Shown here piece after piece: positions 24,601-34,514 of a stretch of DNA of 64,000 bases (position 1 is the first letter of the stretch; every line of letters starts with the position of its first letter). Both the position numbers and the translations under genes were made by a program. Under the pieces are notes generated by a model that had not been told where the DNA came from, made no database searches, and saw only the letters and a program-made list of their open reading frames with translations. The stretch is from Sipunculus nudus (lineage: Eukaryota > Annelida > Sipuncula > Golfingiida > Sipunculidae), in contig CM049317.1 in NCBI GenBank assembly GCA_026874595.1, forward strand, positions 35,184,901 through 35,248,900, read 5' to 3'.

Positions 24601-27600
24601 ATACAAGGTAACGTGCACTGTATTATTACACAGATCATATCAATAGAGAAACTAAGGCCACGTCGGTCATTACATACAAGGTAACGTGCACTGTATTATG
24701 TACACAGATCATATCAATAGAGAAACTAAGGCCACGTCGGTCATTACATACAAGGTAACGTGCACTGTATTATGTACACAGATCATATCAATAGAGAAAC
24801 TAAGGCCACGTCGGTCATTACATACAAGGTAACGTGCACTGTATTATGTACACAGATCATATCAATAGAGAAACTAAGGCCACGTCGGTCATTACATACA
24901 AGGTAACGTGCACTGTATAATGTACACAGATCATATCAAAAAAGAAACTAAGGCCACGTCTGTCATAACATACAAGGTATCGTGCTCTATATTATGTACA
25001 CATATCATATCATCAAAGGAACTAATGGCCACGTCGGTCATTACGTACAAGGTAACGTGCACTGTATTATTACACAGATCATATCAATAGAGAAACTAAG
25101 GCCACGTCGGTCATTACATACAAGGTAACGTGTTCTGTATTACGTACACAGATCATATCAATAGAGAAACTAAGGCCACGTCGGTCATTACATACAAGGT
25201 AACGTGCACTGTATTATGAACACAGATCATATCAATAGAGAAACTAAGGCCACGTCGGTCATTACATACAAGGTAACGTGTTCTGTATTACGTACACAGA
25301 TCATATCAATAGAGAAACTAAGGCCACGTCGGTCATTACATACAAGGTAACGTGCACCGTATTATGAACACAGATCATATCAATAGAGAAACTAAGGCCA
25401 CGTCGGTCATTACATACAAGGTAACGTGCACTGTATAATGTACACAGATCATATCAAAAAAGAAACTAAGGCCACGTCGGTCATTACATACAAGGTAACG
25501 TGCACTGTATTATTACACAGATCATATCAAAAAAGAAACTAAGGCCACGTCGGTCATTACATACAAGGTAACGTGTTCTGTATTACGTACACAGATCATA
25601 TCAATAGAGAAACTAAGGCCACGTCGGTCATTACATACAAGGTAACGTGCACTGTATAATGTACACAGATCATATCAAAAAAGAAACTAAGGCCACGTCG
25701 GTCATTACATACAAGGTAACGTGCACTGTATTATTACACAGATCATATCAAAAAAGAAACTAAGGCCACGTCGGTCATTACATACAAGGTAACGTGTTCT
25801 GTATTACGTACATAGATCATATCAATAGAGAAACTAAGGCCACGTCGGTCATTACATACAAGGTAACGTGTTCTGTATTACGTACACAGATCATATCAAT
25901 AGAGAAACTAAGGCCACGTCGGTCATTACATACAAGGTAACGTGCACTGTATAATGTACACAGATCATATCAAAAAAGAAACTAAGGCCACGTCTGTCAT
26001 AACATACAAGGTATCGTGCTCTGTATAATGTACACAGATCATATCAGTAAAGAAACCAAGGCACATCCCATAATAAATGTACCATTGACATGGATGCTCA
26101 AGATATTGTGAATGTATAAGGGTTGCAGACAGGGGCTATCTTAAGTTTAAATAGTATTGCCTATGAACCAAACGATGACATATCTTGTCATGTCTTTTAA
26201 TATGTTGTGGTGCTTCTTTTAATCTTTCGTCATACCTAACGGTCATTTACTTTCAAGGATGAAGTAATCACAATCAACACTGATTATATTTGTTTAGATA
26301 TTTCTTTGTTTAGGTAAAAGTATTGAAATGAGTCGGTGTTTTTCATTCTGTGACAGAGAGTTCACCGTCAGCAACAAAGCCTGATGGTCTGGTGTCATCT
26401 CCCGACCTACCGGACACCCCACCATCCGCTAAAACCACTGACACTCCGACTCCCGCTGAGTCCAATGTTACTCCGACAACAGCTGAGTCCGCTGATACAC
26501 CATCAACCGCTGAGAGAACTGACAATCCGACAACCACGGAGTCCACTGACACTCCGTCGACCACTGAGTCCACTGACTCTCCGTCAATCGCTGTGTCCAC
26601 TGACACTCCGTCAATCGCTGTCTCAACTGACACGCCGTCAACCACTGAGTCCACTGACACTCCGTCAACCGTTTGGTCCACCGACACTCCGTCAATCGCT
26701 GTGTCCACTGACACTCCGTCGATCGCTGTGTCCACTGACACTCCGTCAACCGCTGAGTCCACTGACACTCCGTCAACCACTGGGTCCACTGACACTCCGT
26801 CAATCGCTGTGTCCACTGACACTCCGTCAACCACTGAGTCCACTGACATTCAGTCAATCGCTGTGTCCACTGACACTCCGTCAATCGCTGTGTCCACTGA
26901 CACTGACACTCCGTCAATCGCTGTGTCCACTGACACTCCATCAATCCATGAGTCCACTGACACTCAGTCAATCGCTGTGTCCACTGACACTCCGTCAATC
27001 GCTGTGTCCACTGACACTCCGTCAACCACTGAGTCCACTGACACTCAGTCAATCGCTGTGTCCACTCACACACCGTCAATCGCTGTGTCCACTCACACTT
27101 CGTCAATCGCTGTGTCCACTGACACTGACACTCCGTCAATCGCTGTGTCCACTGACACTCCATCAATCGCTGTGTCCACTGACACTCCGTCAATCGCTGT
27201 GTCCACTAACACTCCGTTAAGCGCTGTGTCCACTGACACTCCGTCAACCACTGAGTCCACTGACACTCAGTCAATCGCTGTGTCCACTCACACACCGTCA
27301 ATAGCTGAGAGAACTGACAATCCGACAACCACGGAGTCCACTGACACTCCGTCGACCACTGAGTCCACTGACTCTCCGTCAATCGCTGTGTCCACTGACA
27401 CTCCGTCAATCGCTGTCTCAACTGACACGCCGTCAACCACTGAGTCCACTGACACTCCGTCAACCGTTTGGTCCACTGACACTCCGTCAATCGCTGTGTC
27501 CACTGACACTCCGTCAACGACTGAGTCCACTGACACTCCGTCAATCGCTGTGTCCACTGACACTCCGTCGATTGCTGTGTCCACTGACACTCCGTCAACC

Positions 27601-30297
27601 GCTGAGTCCACTGACACTCCGTCAACCACTGGGTCCACTGACACTCCGTCAATCGCTGTGTCCACTGACACTCCGTCAACCACTGAGTCCACTGACACTC
27701 CGTCGACCACTGAATCCACTGACTCTCCGTCAATCGCTGTGTCCACTGACACTCCGTCAATCGCTGTCTCAACTGACACGCCGTCAACCACTGAGTCCAC
27801 TGACACTCCGTCAACCGTTTGGTCCACTGACACTCCGTCAATCGCTGTGTCCACTGACACTCCGTCAATCGCTGTGTCCACTGACACTCCGTCGATCGCT
27901 GTGTCCACTGACACTCCGTCAACCGCTGAGTCCACTGACACTCCGTCAACCACTGGGTCCACTGACACTCCGTCAATCGCTGTGTCCACTGACACTCCGT
28001 CAACCACTGAGTCCACTGACATTCAGTCAATCCCTGGTTTCACTGACACTCCGTCAATCGCTGTGTCCACTGACACTGACACTCCGTCAATCGCTGTGTC
28101 CACTGACACTCCATCAATCGCTGAGTCCACTGACACTCAGTCAATCGCTGTGTCCACTGACACTCCGTCAATCGCTGTGTCCACTGACACTCCGTCAACC
28201 ACTGAGTCCACTGACACTCATTCAATCGCTGTGTCCACTCACACACCGTCAATCGCTGAGAGAACTGACAATCCGACAACCACGGAGTCCACTGACACTC
28301 CGTCGACCACTGAGTCCACTGACTCTCCGTCAATCGCTGTGTCCACTGAAACTCCGTCAATCGCTGTCTCAACTGACACGCAGTCAACCACTGAGTCCAC
28401 TGACACTCCGTCAACCGTTTGGTCCACTGACACTCCGTCAATCGCTGTGTCCACTGACACTCCGTCAATCGCTGTGTCCACTGACACTCCGTCAATCGCT
28501 GTGTCCACTGACACTCCGTCAATCGCTGTCTCAACTGACACGCAGTCAACCACTGAGTCCACTGACACTCCGTCAACCGTTTGGTCCACTGACACTCCGT
28601 CAATCGCTGTGTCCACTGACACTCCGTCAACCACTGAGTCCACTGACACTCAGTCAATCGCTGTGTCCACTCACACACCGTCAATCGCTGAGAGAACTGA
28701 CAATCCGACAACCACGGAGTCCACTGACACTCCGTCGACCACTGAGTCCACTGACTCTCCGTCAATCGCTGTGTCCACTGACACTCCGTCAATCGCTGTC
28801 TCAACTGACACGCCGTTAACCACTGAGTCCACTGACACTCCGTCAACCGTTTGGTCTACTGACACTCCGTCAATCGCTGTGTCCACTGACACACCGTCAA
28901 CGACTGAGTCCACTGACACTCCGTCAATCGCTGTGTCCACTGACACTCCGTCGATCGCTGTGTCCACTGACACTCCGTCAACCGCTGAGTCTACTGACAC
29001 TCCGTCAACCACTTGGTCCACTGACACTCCGTCAATCGCTCTGTCCACTGACACTCCGTCAACCACTGAGTCCACTGACATTCAGTTAATCGCTGTGTCC
29101 ACTGACACTCCGTCAATCGCTGTGTCCACTGACACTGACACTCCGTCAATCGCTGTGTCCACTGACACTCCATCAATCGCTGAGTCCACTGACACTCAGT
29201 CAATCGCTGTGTCCACTGACACTCCGTCAACCGTTTGGTCCACTGACACTCCGTCAATCGCTGTGTCCACTGACACTCCGTCAACCACTGAGTCCACTGA
29301 CACTCAGTCAATCGCTGTGTCCACTCACACACCGTCAATCGCTGAGAGAACTGACAATCCGACAACCACGGAGTCCACTGACACTCCGTCGACCACTGAG
29401 TCCACTGACTCTCCGTCAATCGCTGTGTCCACTGACACTCCGTCAATCGCTGTCTCAACTGACACGCCGTTTACCACTGAGTCCACTGACACTCCGTCAA
29501 CCGTTTGGTCTACTGACACTCCGTCAATCGCTGTGTCCACTGACACACCGTCAACGACTGAGTCCACTGACACTCCGTCAATCGCTGTGTCCACTGACAC
29601 TCCGTCGATCGCTGTGTCCACTGACACTCCGTCAACCGCTGAGTCCACTGACACTCCGTCAACCACTTGGTCCACTGACACTCCGTCAATCGCTCTGTCC
29701 ACTGACACTCCGTCAACCACTGAGTCCACTGACATTCAGTTAATCGCTGTGTCCACTGACACTCCGTCAATCGCTGTGTCCACTGACACTGACACTCCGT
29801 CAATCGCTGTGTCCACTGACACTCCATCAATCGCTGAGTCCACTGACACTCAGTCAATCGCTGTGTCCACTGACACTCCGTCAATCGCTGTGTCCACTGA
29901 CACTCCGTCAACCACTGAGTCCACTGACACTCAGTCAATCGCTGTGTCCACTCACACACCGTCAATCGCTGTGTCCACTCACATTCCGTCAATCGCTGTG
30001 TCCACTGACACTGACACTCCGTCAATCGCTGTGTCCACTGACACTCCATCAATCGCTGTGTCCACTGACACTCAGTCAATCGCTGTGTCCACTAACACTC
30101 CGTTAAGCGCTGTGTCCACTGACACTCCGTCAATCGCTGTGTCCACTGACACTCCGTCAACTGCTAAACTCACTGACATTCCGTCAACTGCTAAGTCCGC
30201 TATGGCTTTAAGTGGTTCAGGGTTGTTTGAAAAACCGAAAAGCCGCTTCTGTTTCCTCGAGCGAAACGGAGATGGGATGAAAATGAATTGTATTTGA
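18600..30297 (+). CDS. Secreted C-type lectin / mucin-like gene with in-frame stop in this copy
   Basis: Seven phase-1 exons can be joined by GT/AG sites: 18600-18657 (signal peptide), 19247-19468 and 21371-21559 (lectin domain 1), 23454-23501 (48-bp linker), 23767-23985 and 24204-24386 (lectin domain 2), and 26357-30297 (Ser/Thr/Pro repeat exon ending in a stop). C-type lectin domains bind sugars or proteins, often with calcium. The long O-glycosylatable tail suggests a secreted mucus or immune lectin; this role is inferred. No transmembrane segment is seen. Codon TAA at 19345-19347 interrupts lectin domain 1 where a Tyr-like residue would be expected. The product is therefore full length only if that exon, whose length is divisible by three, is skipped or if the stop is an assembly or allele difference. 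Exon model confidence is moderate; the domain calls are strong. Confidence 0.7.
19247..19468 (+). pseudogene. Exon 2: first half of C-type lectin domain 1, with premature stop
   Basis: It follows the acceptor TTATTTTACAG. It encodes RFYGARFTDGKRFYVSRD, then SWQAAKEEC, a stop, then LGNNGSLAQVPSHAINKLL and DVWLGGMYMK. The Trp-x-Ala-Ala...Cys helix and the WLGG strand are lectin-fold hallmarks. TAA at 19345-19347 is in frame. It ends at donor GTCAGC. Exon length 222 is a multiple of three. Confidence 0.75.
20528..20600 (-). repeat. tRNA-like SINE head candidate
   Basis: On the minus strand an A-box-like TAGCGAAGCGG (about 20585-20597) precedes a B-box-like GGTTCGACTTCC (20542-20553) at tRNA-like spacing. 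The B box deviates from consensus by one position and no full cloverleaf can be drawn, so a tRNA-derived SINE fragment is more likely than a tRNA gene. Confidence 0.4.
20772..20977 (-). mobile_element. MITE, second copy of the CAGAAG family, 5-bp TSD ATTTT
   Basis: The reverse complement aligns along its length with the insertion at 17670-17881 (shared GGGGTCCG, TTTTGCGGCCTG, the C-run, and GTCCTCCTGGGTTAGA). It lies in intron 2 of the lectin gene. ATTTT flanks both ends (20767-20771 and 20978-20982), confirming the 5-bp target duplication for this family. Confidence 0.85.
21371..21559 (+). CDS. Exon 3: second half of C-type lectin domain 1
   Basis: The acceptor is TGTCCTGCAG and the donor is GTAGGA. 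The exon encodes RKWEWADDKQFGPWTAWAS, then DRPNNLDGENCLAF, EWFDLACTDV and AVTACEVKPS. The Asn-Cys-Leu-Ala, Trp-Phe-Asp...Cys and final Cys positions fit the lectin fold. The usual EPN or QPD calcium-site triplet is replaced by RPN, so sugar binding by this domain may be altered or lost. Confidence 0.85.
23454..23501 (+). CDS. Exon 4 (tentative): 48-bp linker exon
   Basis: A phase-1 segment of 48 bases between an AG and a GTAAAC donor encodes GGTSTGNDGTIGAIII. It is kept because its phase fits the neighbouring exons. The acceptor has a weak pyrimidine tract, so it could be a false or alternative exon. Confidence 0.4.
   Translation, partial: EGHPLEMMELLVQSL
23767..23985 (+). CDS. Exon 5: first half of C-type lectin domain 2
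   Basis: It encodes IRLPGGEYLISNQKTTWQNA, then RDECHRHRASLIKIEN, ENNVIAGLLRNRS and HAWLGGNDLQIG. The Trp...Ala...Cys helix, the Ala-Ser-Leu strand and WLGG are lectin signatures. Phase-1 ends agree with its neighbours (donor GTAAGA). The exact acceptor (AAG at 23764-23766) is less certain. Confidence 0.75.
24204..24386 (+). CDS. Exon 6: second half of C-type lectin domain 2, EPN motif
   Basis: It encodes GEWLWLDNTSLEIWNKWADG, then EPNNHGLEACLTF, YKWNNEKCNQQKYFICQEKG. It contains EPN, the calcium-site triplet linked to mannose-type specificity, and WNN in place of the common WND. All four core cysteines of the fold are present across exons 5 and 6. The donor GTAATG opens the minisatellite intron. 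Confidence 0.85.
24390..26075 (+). repeat. Intronic minisatellite, 74-bp unit, about 23 copies
   Basis: The unit, marked by GATCATATCAATAGAGAAAC and GGCCACGTCGGTCATTAC, recurs with 74-bp spacing (for example 24633, 24707, 24781, 24855). Some units are 70-71 bp. The first units resemble the end of exon 6 plus its donor, so the array probably grew from the exon-intron junction. Each unit carries CAAGGTAACGTG, a good match to a 5' splice site. Confidence 0.9.
26357..30297 (+). CDS. Exon 7: mucin-like Ser/Thr/Pro repeat exon
   Basis: It starts after the acceptor CTGTGACAG in phase 1 and stays open for 3.9 kb. The basic unit is nine residues, STDTPSIAV and variants (STDTPSTTE, STDTPSTVW, STDTQSIAV), encoded by 27 bp. 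Longer blocks marked by ERTDNPTTTESTDTP recur at about 26511, 27306, 28259, 28689 and 29343, showing higher-order duplication. Nearly every third residue can carry O-glycans. The last 30 or so residues are non-repetitive (ALSGSGLFEKPKSRFCFLER) and end in a stop with no membrane segment. Being 27-periodic and stop-free, the array is also open on the other strand, which is not evidence for antisense genes. Confidence 0.8.
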
Positions 30298-30407
30298 ACG
30301 TCAGTGACCCGAAGGCTTCAGGACTGCTTGGAAAACAGGATTCTTTAGTCGAGCTGCAATTTCTTCTGAAGAATATGTTTAAGGTGACTTTGCAAATAAT
30401 AAGTAAA

Positions 30408-30413
30408 AATAAA
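30408..30413 (+). terminator. Candidate poly(A) signal AATAAA of the lectin/mucin gene
   Basis: AATAAA lies 111 bases after the stop codon, with a T-rich stretch following. Plausible by position only. Confidence 0.5.
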
Positions 30414-30776
30414 CTTTTTAATTAAAATTGACTAATTGTTTTCGTCGTGTTTACAATTTTGTGGATGAATATCCAAAGACTCATAACTATATATGCATGC
30501 GTTTGGTTTATCTTTGCATAAATATTCACTGTTCGGCTTGAAAGGGGTGATATTTCTTCAATTTGAAAGAAAATATCTTTTGCATTTATATATGAGTCAT
30601 ATGTGTTAATTAATGTTGCACTGCGTCTTGTATAAACACATGCACCTGTATTAGTTAATGAAACCTCTGTTACTTGTGGAGTGTGGTAGATTATCTTCAC
30701 AGGCTTTTACGGAATGGCTACTTTAAGATATTTTAAAATGGACATTCACTATGTTTTATCAAACACATGGTATTAG

Positions 30777-30781
<5 letters not shown>

Positions 30782-30832
<51 letters not shown>
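30782..30832. repeat. (AT)n microsatellite
   Basis: About 25 AT dinucleotides. The rest of 30414-30890 holds no recognisable gene. Confidence 0.9.
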
Positions 30833-30839
<7 letters not shown>

Positions 30840-30890
30840 ATTTTGTGTATAGACTAGTAGGTAGAGTGATTTATATTTTTATGCATGTGT

Positions 30891-31176
30891 TGTTACGGAA
30901 CATAATATACGGAACATAATAAGAACAGATCACGGAATCGTGATCAGCACAAATTTTGTTACGGTGATAAAAAAAAAGATTCTGTAACACTAGGCAGCGT
31001 GAATGAAACATCTAGAACAAAGAACGCTGTATTTCTACACTTCAGACCCCACACGTGAGCCAGCGCCCAAACAAGCGAGGTTCCCATAGCAACAAACCAC
31101 GCCTGCGCTACACGCACCAGAATGTCAACAGACACATGTAACACTCCAGCGCACAACAAAACAGACATCTGTAACA
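30891..31176 (-). repeat. Solo LTR, subfamily B, internally deleted, TSD GTGT
   Basis: It starts TGTTACGGAAC and ends TCTGTAACA. It is flanked by GTGT on each side (30887-30890 and 31177-31180), a 4-bp target duplication. It is closer to the copy at 61367-62081 (shared CATCTAGAACAAAGAACGCTGT and a CGTGATCAGCACAAA block) than to subfamily A, but lacks the central 400 bp. No internal region is present, so it is a solo LTR. Confidence 0.85.
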
Positions 31177-31690
31177 GTGTGTAACATATGCCGTATATGC
31201 CTGTGCTTGTATTTTAACCCATTTTGAACATGTAACGCTTTTGTGATTAAAATCTATTTTGTACTGAAAAGCTTGTTGACATTTTATGTCACTTGGTACA
31301 AAATTGTGTTTCACTTCTCCTAGGGGTACTTTTAACAGACTGGCTCAAGACAGTCAATTACCATTTATTTAAACCCATATACATGCAAGATTCAGTGGTA
31401 TCAAGAGTATAACTGCCACTGGCGTGCAAGTCATTACATCAGTAAATAGATTAAGAAATATTGGACTTACTTGACCAGATACCCTTCTTGGTCCCATCTC
31501 ATGAAAACAAACTATTGAATATTCATATTACGCGGAAAATAGGGAGCCATACATTTCTGAAGACAGAAGCAAAATGGTAGAACGCATAGGTGTGTGGAGT
31601 TCTGATTGAACCCCATAAAATATATTTGTGTCCAAACTTGCCCCTGCCATCACCCCCCCCCCCCCCATCCCGCCATTTAAAATGTAATTC

Positions 31691-31982
31691 TTAGGCCAAA
31701 AAAAAATAAGGTGTGGTTCTCAGGCACTTTTTTCAGAAATCAGTGCGGGCGGGTGGTATTTTATGTTTGACCTTTTTTGAATGTTTCGATAAAAAAGTCA
31801 TATCATCAGGGAAAAGCGTGAAAATAACAATTTTTTTTTGCTAAACAGGTAAAAGCACTAAATAAATTGTATTATTTATCTTCTTGAAAGATAAAATTCA
31901 AAATAAAAATTTTTGATGCGGGGGGTTAAAATTGACGCGGGCGGTGCCTGAGAACCATACCTTTTATTTTTTTTGGCCTTAG
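31691..31982. mobile_element. MITE-like element with about 45-bp inverted ends
   Basis: The left end TTAGGCC, A-run, AAGGTGTGGTTCTCAGGCAC is inverted at the right end (GTGCCTGAGAACCATACCTT, T-run, GGCCTTA). The inner part is GCGGGCGG-marked and AT-rich, with no frame. The target duplication is not clear. Confidence 0.7.
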
Positions 31983-33479
31983 ACTAAAATATGACATTTC
32001 CACTGGCATGCGTATTATGCTCGCCTACTATCATGGTCAGAAAATATGAGCCAGTGTTGTGGTTTTGTTTGTGATATTAAATACAAGTCACAGCCTCGGA
32101 CAGTATTCGGCTTCATGAATAAATGAGAGAATATTTAATTTTTTTTATATCTCGGAAGAATGGAGGAAGAACGGAAAGGTTGAAACCATGTTTTTCTATG
32201 TTTTAATGTTTTTTTTACAGAATGTGTAAAAGCATTGACTAATATTAAGAATGTTTTGCGTTTGAAGTTCACACGTTGTCGAAGGTGAAAAAGATCCAGC
32301 CTTATATTGATATAATGAAGTAACTCCAGAGGAGGGCATTCTCTTCATTTTCAAAATAATTAAGATAAATATCCATCGCCGATGGAAAAAGAGCAAGTAT
32401 AGAAAGAAACACACCACAGGAAAGCACTATTCATTTATCTCCATCCGATAAAGCTTCTCCTTATTAAGTTTTCATTAAATGATGTTACATATAACGTATT
32501 TGTACAGGCCACGTGTATCGTGTATCATACAGTGGACAAAATGGACCTTGCAACCTTTATTCGGTTTCAATCTCACCGGTGTTTTTCTGTTCGCCTGATT
32601 TGTCAACAAGTTCAATCTCAGCGCGACTGAACTGAGAGAACATGAATTTCATGAAACACCATGCATATCTCTCAGCCCTGGTACAATATGGACAATGTGC
32701 TTCATCATTTCTCTACATCCTATCCCAGACTGATAATACTTTTGTACAAAGACCGGATGTCAATCGTGTATAATAAGACAGAGCTTTGTATTGAAAAAAA
32801 CCCCATTACATTCAACTTTTCCCTTTTAATAGTTTATTTCGCCGATAAAAGAGAGATGCATCGATAATATTTAAGTGACAACATTTCCATACTAAAAACT
32901 AGAAACCTGCATTCTAAGAAATGAATTCCTCCGCCATGCGGATGTCACTTTTCTGGGATGCTCTAATAAAACCGTGTTTGCATTCACTAATTCGGACCAT
33001 ATTCCCTAGCATATTCGTACATAAGTAACTGCACATTTGTGAATATTCCTTGATAACGTTTCTTAATCCGGACCATGTGCAAGATTTTTTTTTTTTCGAT
33101 TCATTACTGGCTGATTCCCGAAATGCCCTGAAAATATCATGATATTACATTCATGATTTGCGGGAGTTATGTAGTGAATAGACACACAAACTTACACACT
33201 TGAACGCGGATGAACGTTTTCCCTCCTGGGGAACTAACAATGCCGGTAATATATTGCAGTCTGGCTTCTCCTAAACGTATATCACATGTTTCTATTTGTT
33301 CAACCAACAAACATTAAATAGCCCTATCAGAGGGGATAGGAGTTAGCTTCGGCCCTGGGAGAGGGGAGGGGGGGGGGGGGGGGCAGAGAAAGAGACTTGC
33401 AGGAATATCCTATAGCGCGGAATAATATGTTTAAAACTGTAGAGAGGGTCCGCGGTGGACAATGTGCCCTATAGTGTAC
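31983..33479. other. No gene recognised
   Basis: Short random frames only. A G-run lies at about 33367-33383. Confidence 0.55.
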
Positions 33480-33840
33480 AATAGAAACGCAAAAATGGGG
33501 AAGTCACGTCTGTCATTTGAGAAGCATGTATATGGAGTGTTTAATAGGGGTTGGTCCGAGGGGATTAAAGGAGGCCCGGATCGGCCAGGAATTTCCGATG
33601 GGGCAGATGAAATGTATGACGATGTATAAGTCTCATTTAAATTTCTTTTAGCCAGGAATTTTTAATAAGGCACGAGAAAATACTCAAAAATTATATGATT
33701 AAGTAACGTCTTTTTGTGAAGCGTTAATAGAACTATAGAGTGTTTAACAGGGAGTGATCAAAATGCTCTACAGGGCCCCGGCCCGTCAGGAGTTTCCCAT
33801 GTAAAGAACACCAGAAAATACTTGAAAATGAAATAATCTT
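33480..33840 (+). repeat. Host repeat array left of the giant transposon
   Basis: Two diverged units of about 200 bp carry TTTAAYAGGG, GGCCCGGATCGGCCAGGA or GGCCCCGGCCCGTCAGGA, then TTTCC and AT-rich sequence. A third unit with GGCCCGGATTGGCTAGGA lies at about 63353, on the far side of the giant element. The two flanks were evidently one array before insertion. Confidence 0.6.
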
Positions 33841-33850
33841 TTCGGGTTTT

Positions 33851-33853
<3 letters not shown>

Positions 33854-33911
<58 letters not shown>
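33854..33911. repeat. (AT)n plus T-run next to the insertion site
   Basis: Forty bases of AT followed by about 18 T, ending 13 bases before the 6-bp target duplication of the giant element. Confidence 0.9.
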
Positions 33912-33913
<2 letters not shown>

Positions 33914-33924
33914 TCAGGAGAACT

Positions 33925-33930
33925 CAAAGG
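33925..33930. repeat. Left target-site duplication CAAAGG
   Basis: Six bases identical to 63125-63130 and immediately outside the TACGG tip of the giant element. Confidence 0.85.
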
Positions 33931-34357
33931 TACGGTGGCTGATTTAGGACACAGAAAAAAAAAATATTTATCTCGAGATCTCGAGATATTATCTCGAGAT
34001 CCCGACATAACTTTCGCAAAAAAAAAAATTTACGAAGCAAAAAAAAAAAAATTTACGAAGCAAAAAAAAATTTTACGAAGCATAAAAAAAAAAAATTTTA
34101 CGAAGCAAAAAAAAAAAATTTTACGAAGCAAAAAAAAATTTAGGAAGCCAAAAAAAAAAAATTTAGGAAGCAAAAAAAAAAAATTTAGGAAGCATAAAAA
34201 AAAAATTTAGGAAGCAAAAAAAAAAAATTTTACGAAGCAAAAAAAAATTTTTAAGAAAGCAAAAAAAAAATTTAGGAAGCAAAAAAAAAAAAAATTTAGG
34301 AAGCATAAAAAAAAAATTTTTAGAAAGCAAAAAAAAAAAATTTAGAAAGCAACAAAA
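33931..34357 (+). repeat. Left terminal inverted repeat of the giant transposon
   Basis: The tip TACGGTGGCTGATTTAGGAC is followed by A-run, ATATTTATCTCG, then tandem TCTCGAGA palindromes and a CCCGACATAACTTTCGC block. The remaining 340 bp is an array of about 17 units, an A-run plus ATTTAGGAAGC (or TTTACGAAGC). Frames through it are artefacts of the repeat. Repeated sub-terminal sites often serve transposase binding; here that is inference. Confidence 0.85.
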
Positions 34358-34514
34358 AAATATGTATTCTCGGGAAATCAAAGCATAATGATCATGTCTC
34401 ACATGATATAATCTGTTGCGAAAGGATATATACTTAATTGTGGTCTCGTAGAGGTTTAATACCATTTGATGCTTTGCGTAGATAAACACTGGAAAAGTTC
34501 AAGATAATCACTAT

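Noticed and set aside
24390-26075. CRISPR-like look of the 74-bp array
   Set aside because: Units are contiguous with no unique spacers, and the locus is an intron of a eukaryotic gene.
26343-30079. Long open frames on the minus strand and other plus frames inside the mucin exon
   Set aside because: They follow from a 27-bp stop-free repeat. They lack starts, splice context and sequence diversity, giving monotonous WTQRLTECQ-type or VDGVSVDT-type strings.
33851-34489. Open frames rich in Lys or Phe through the A-rich TIR array
   Set aside because: They are translations of A-run plus TTTAGGAAGC repeats with no protein-like features.
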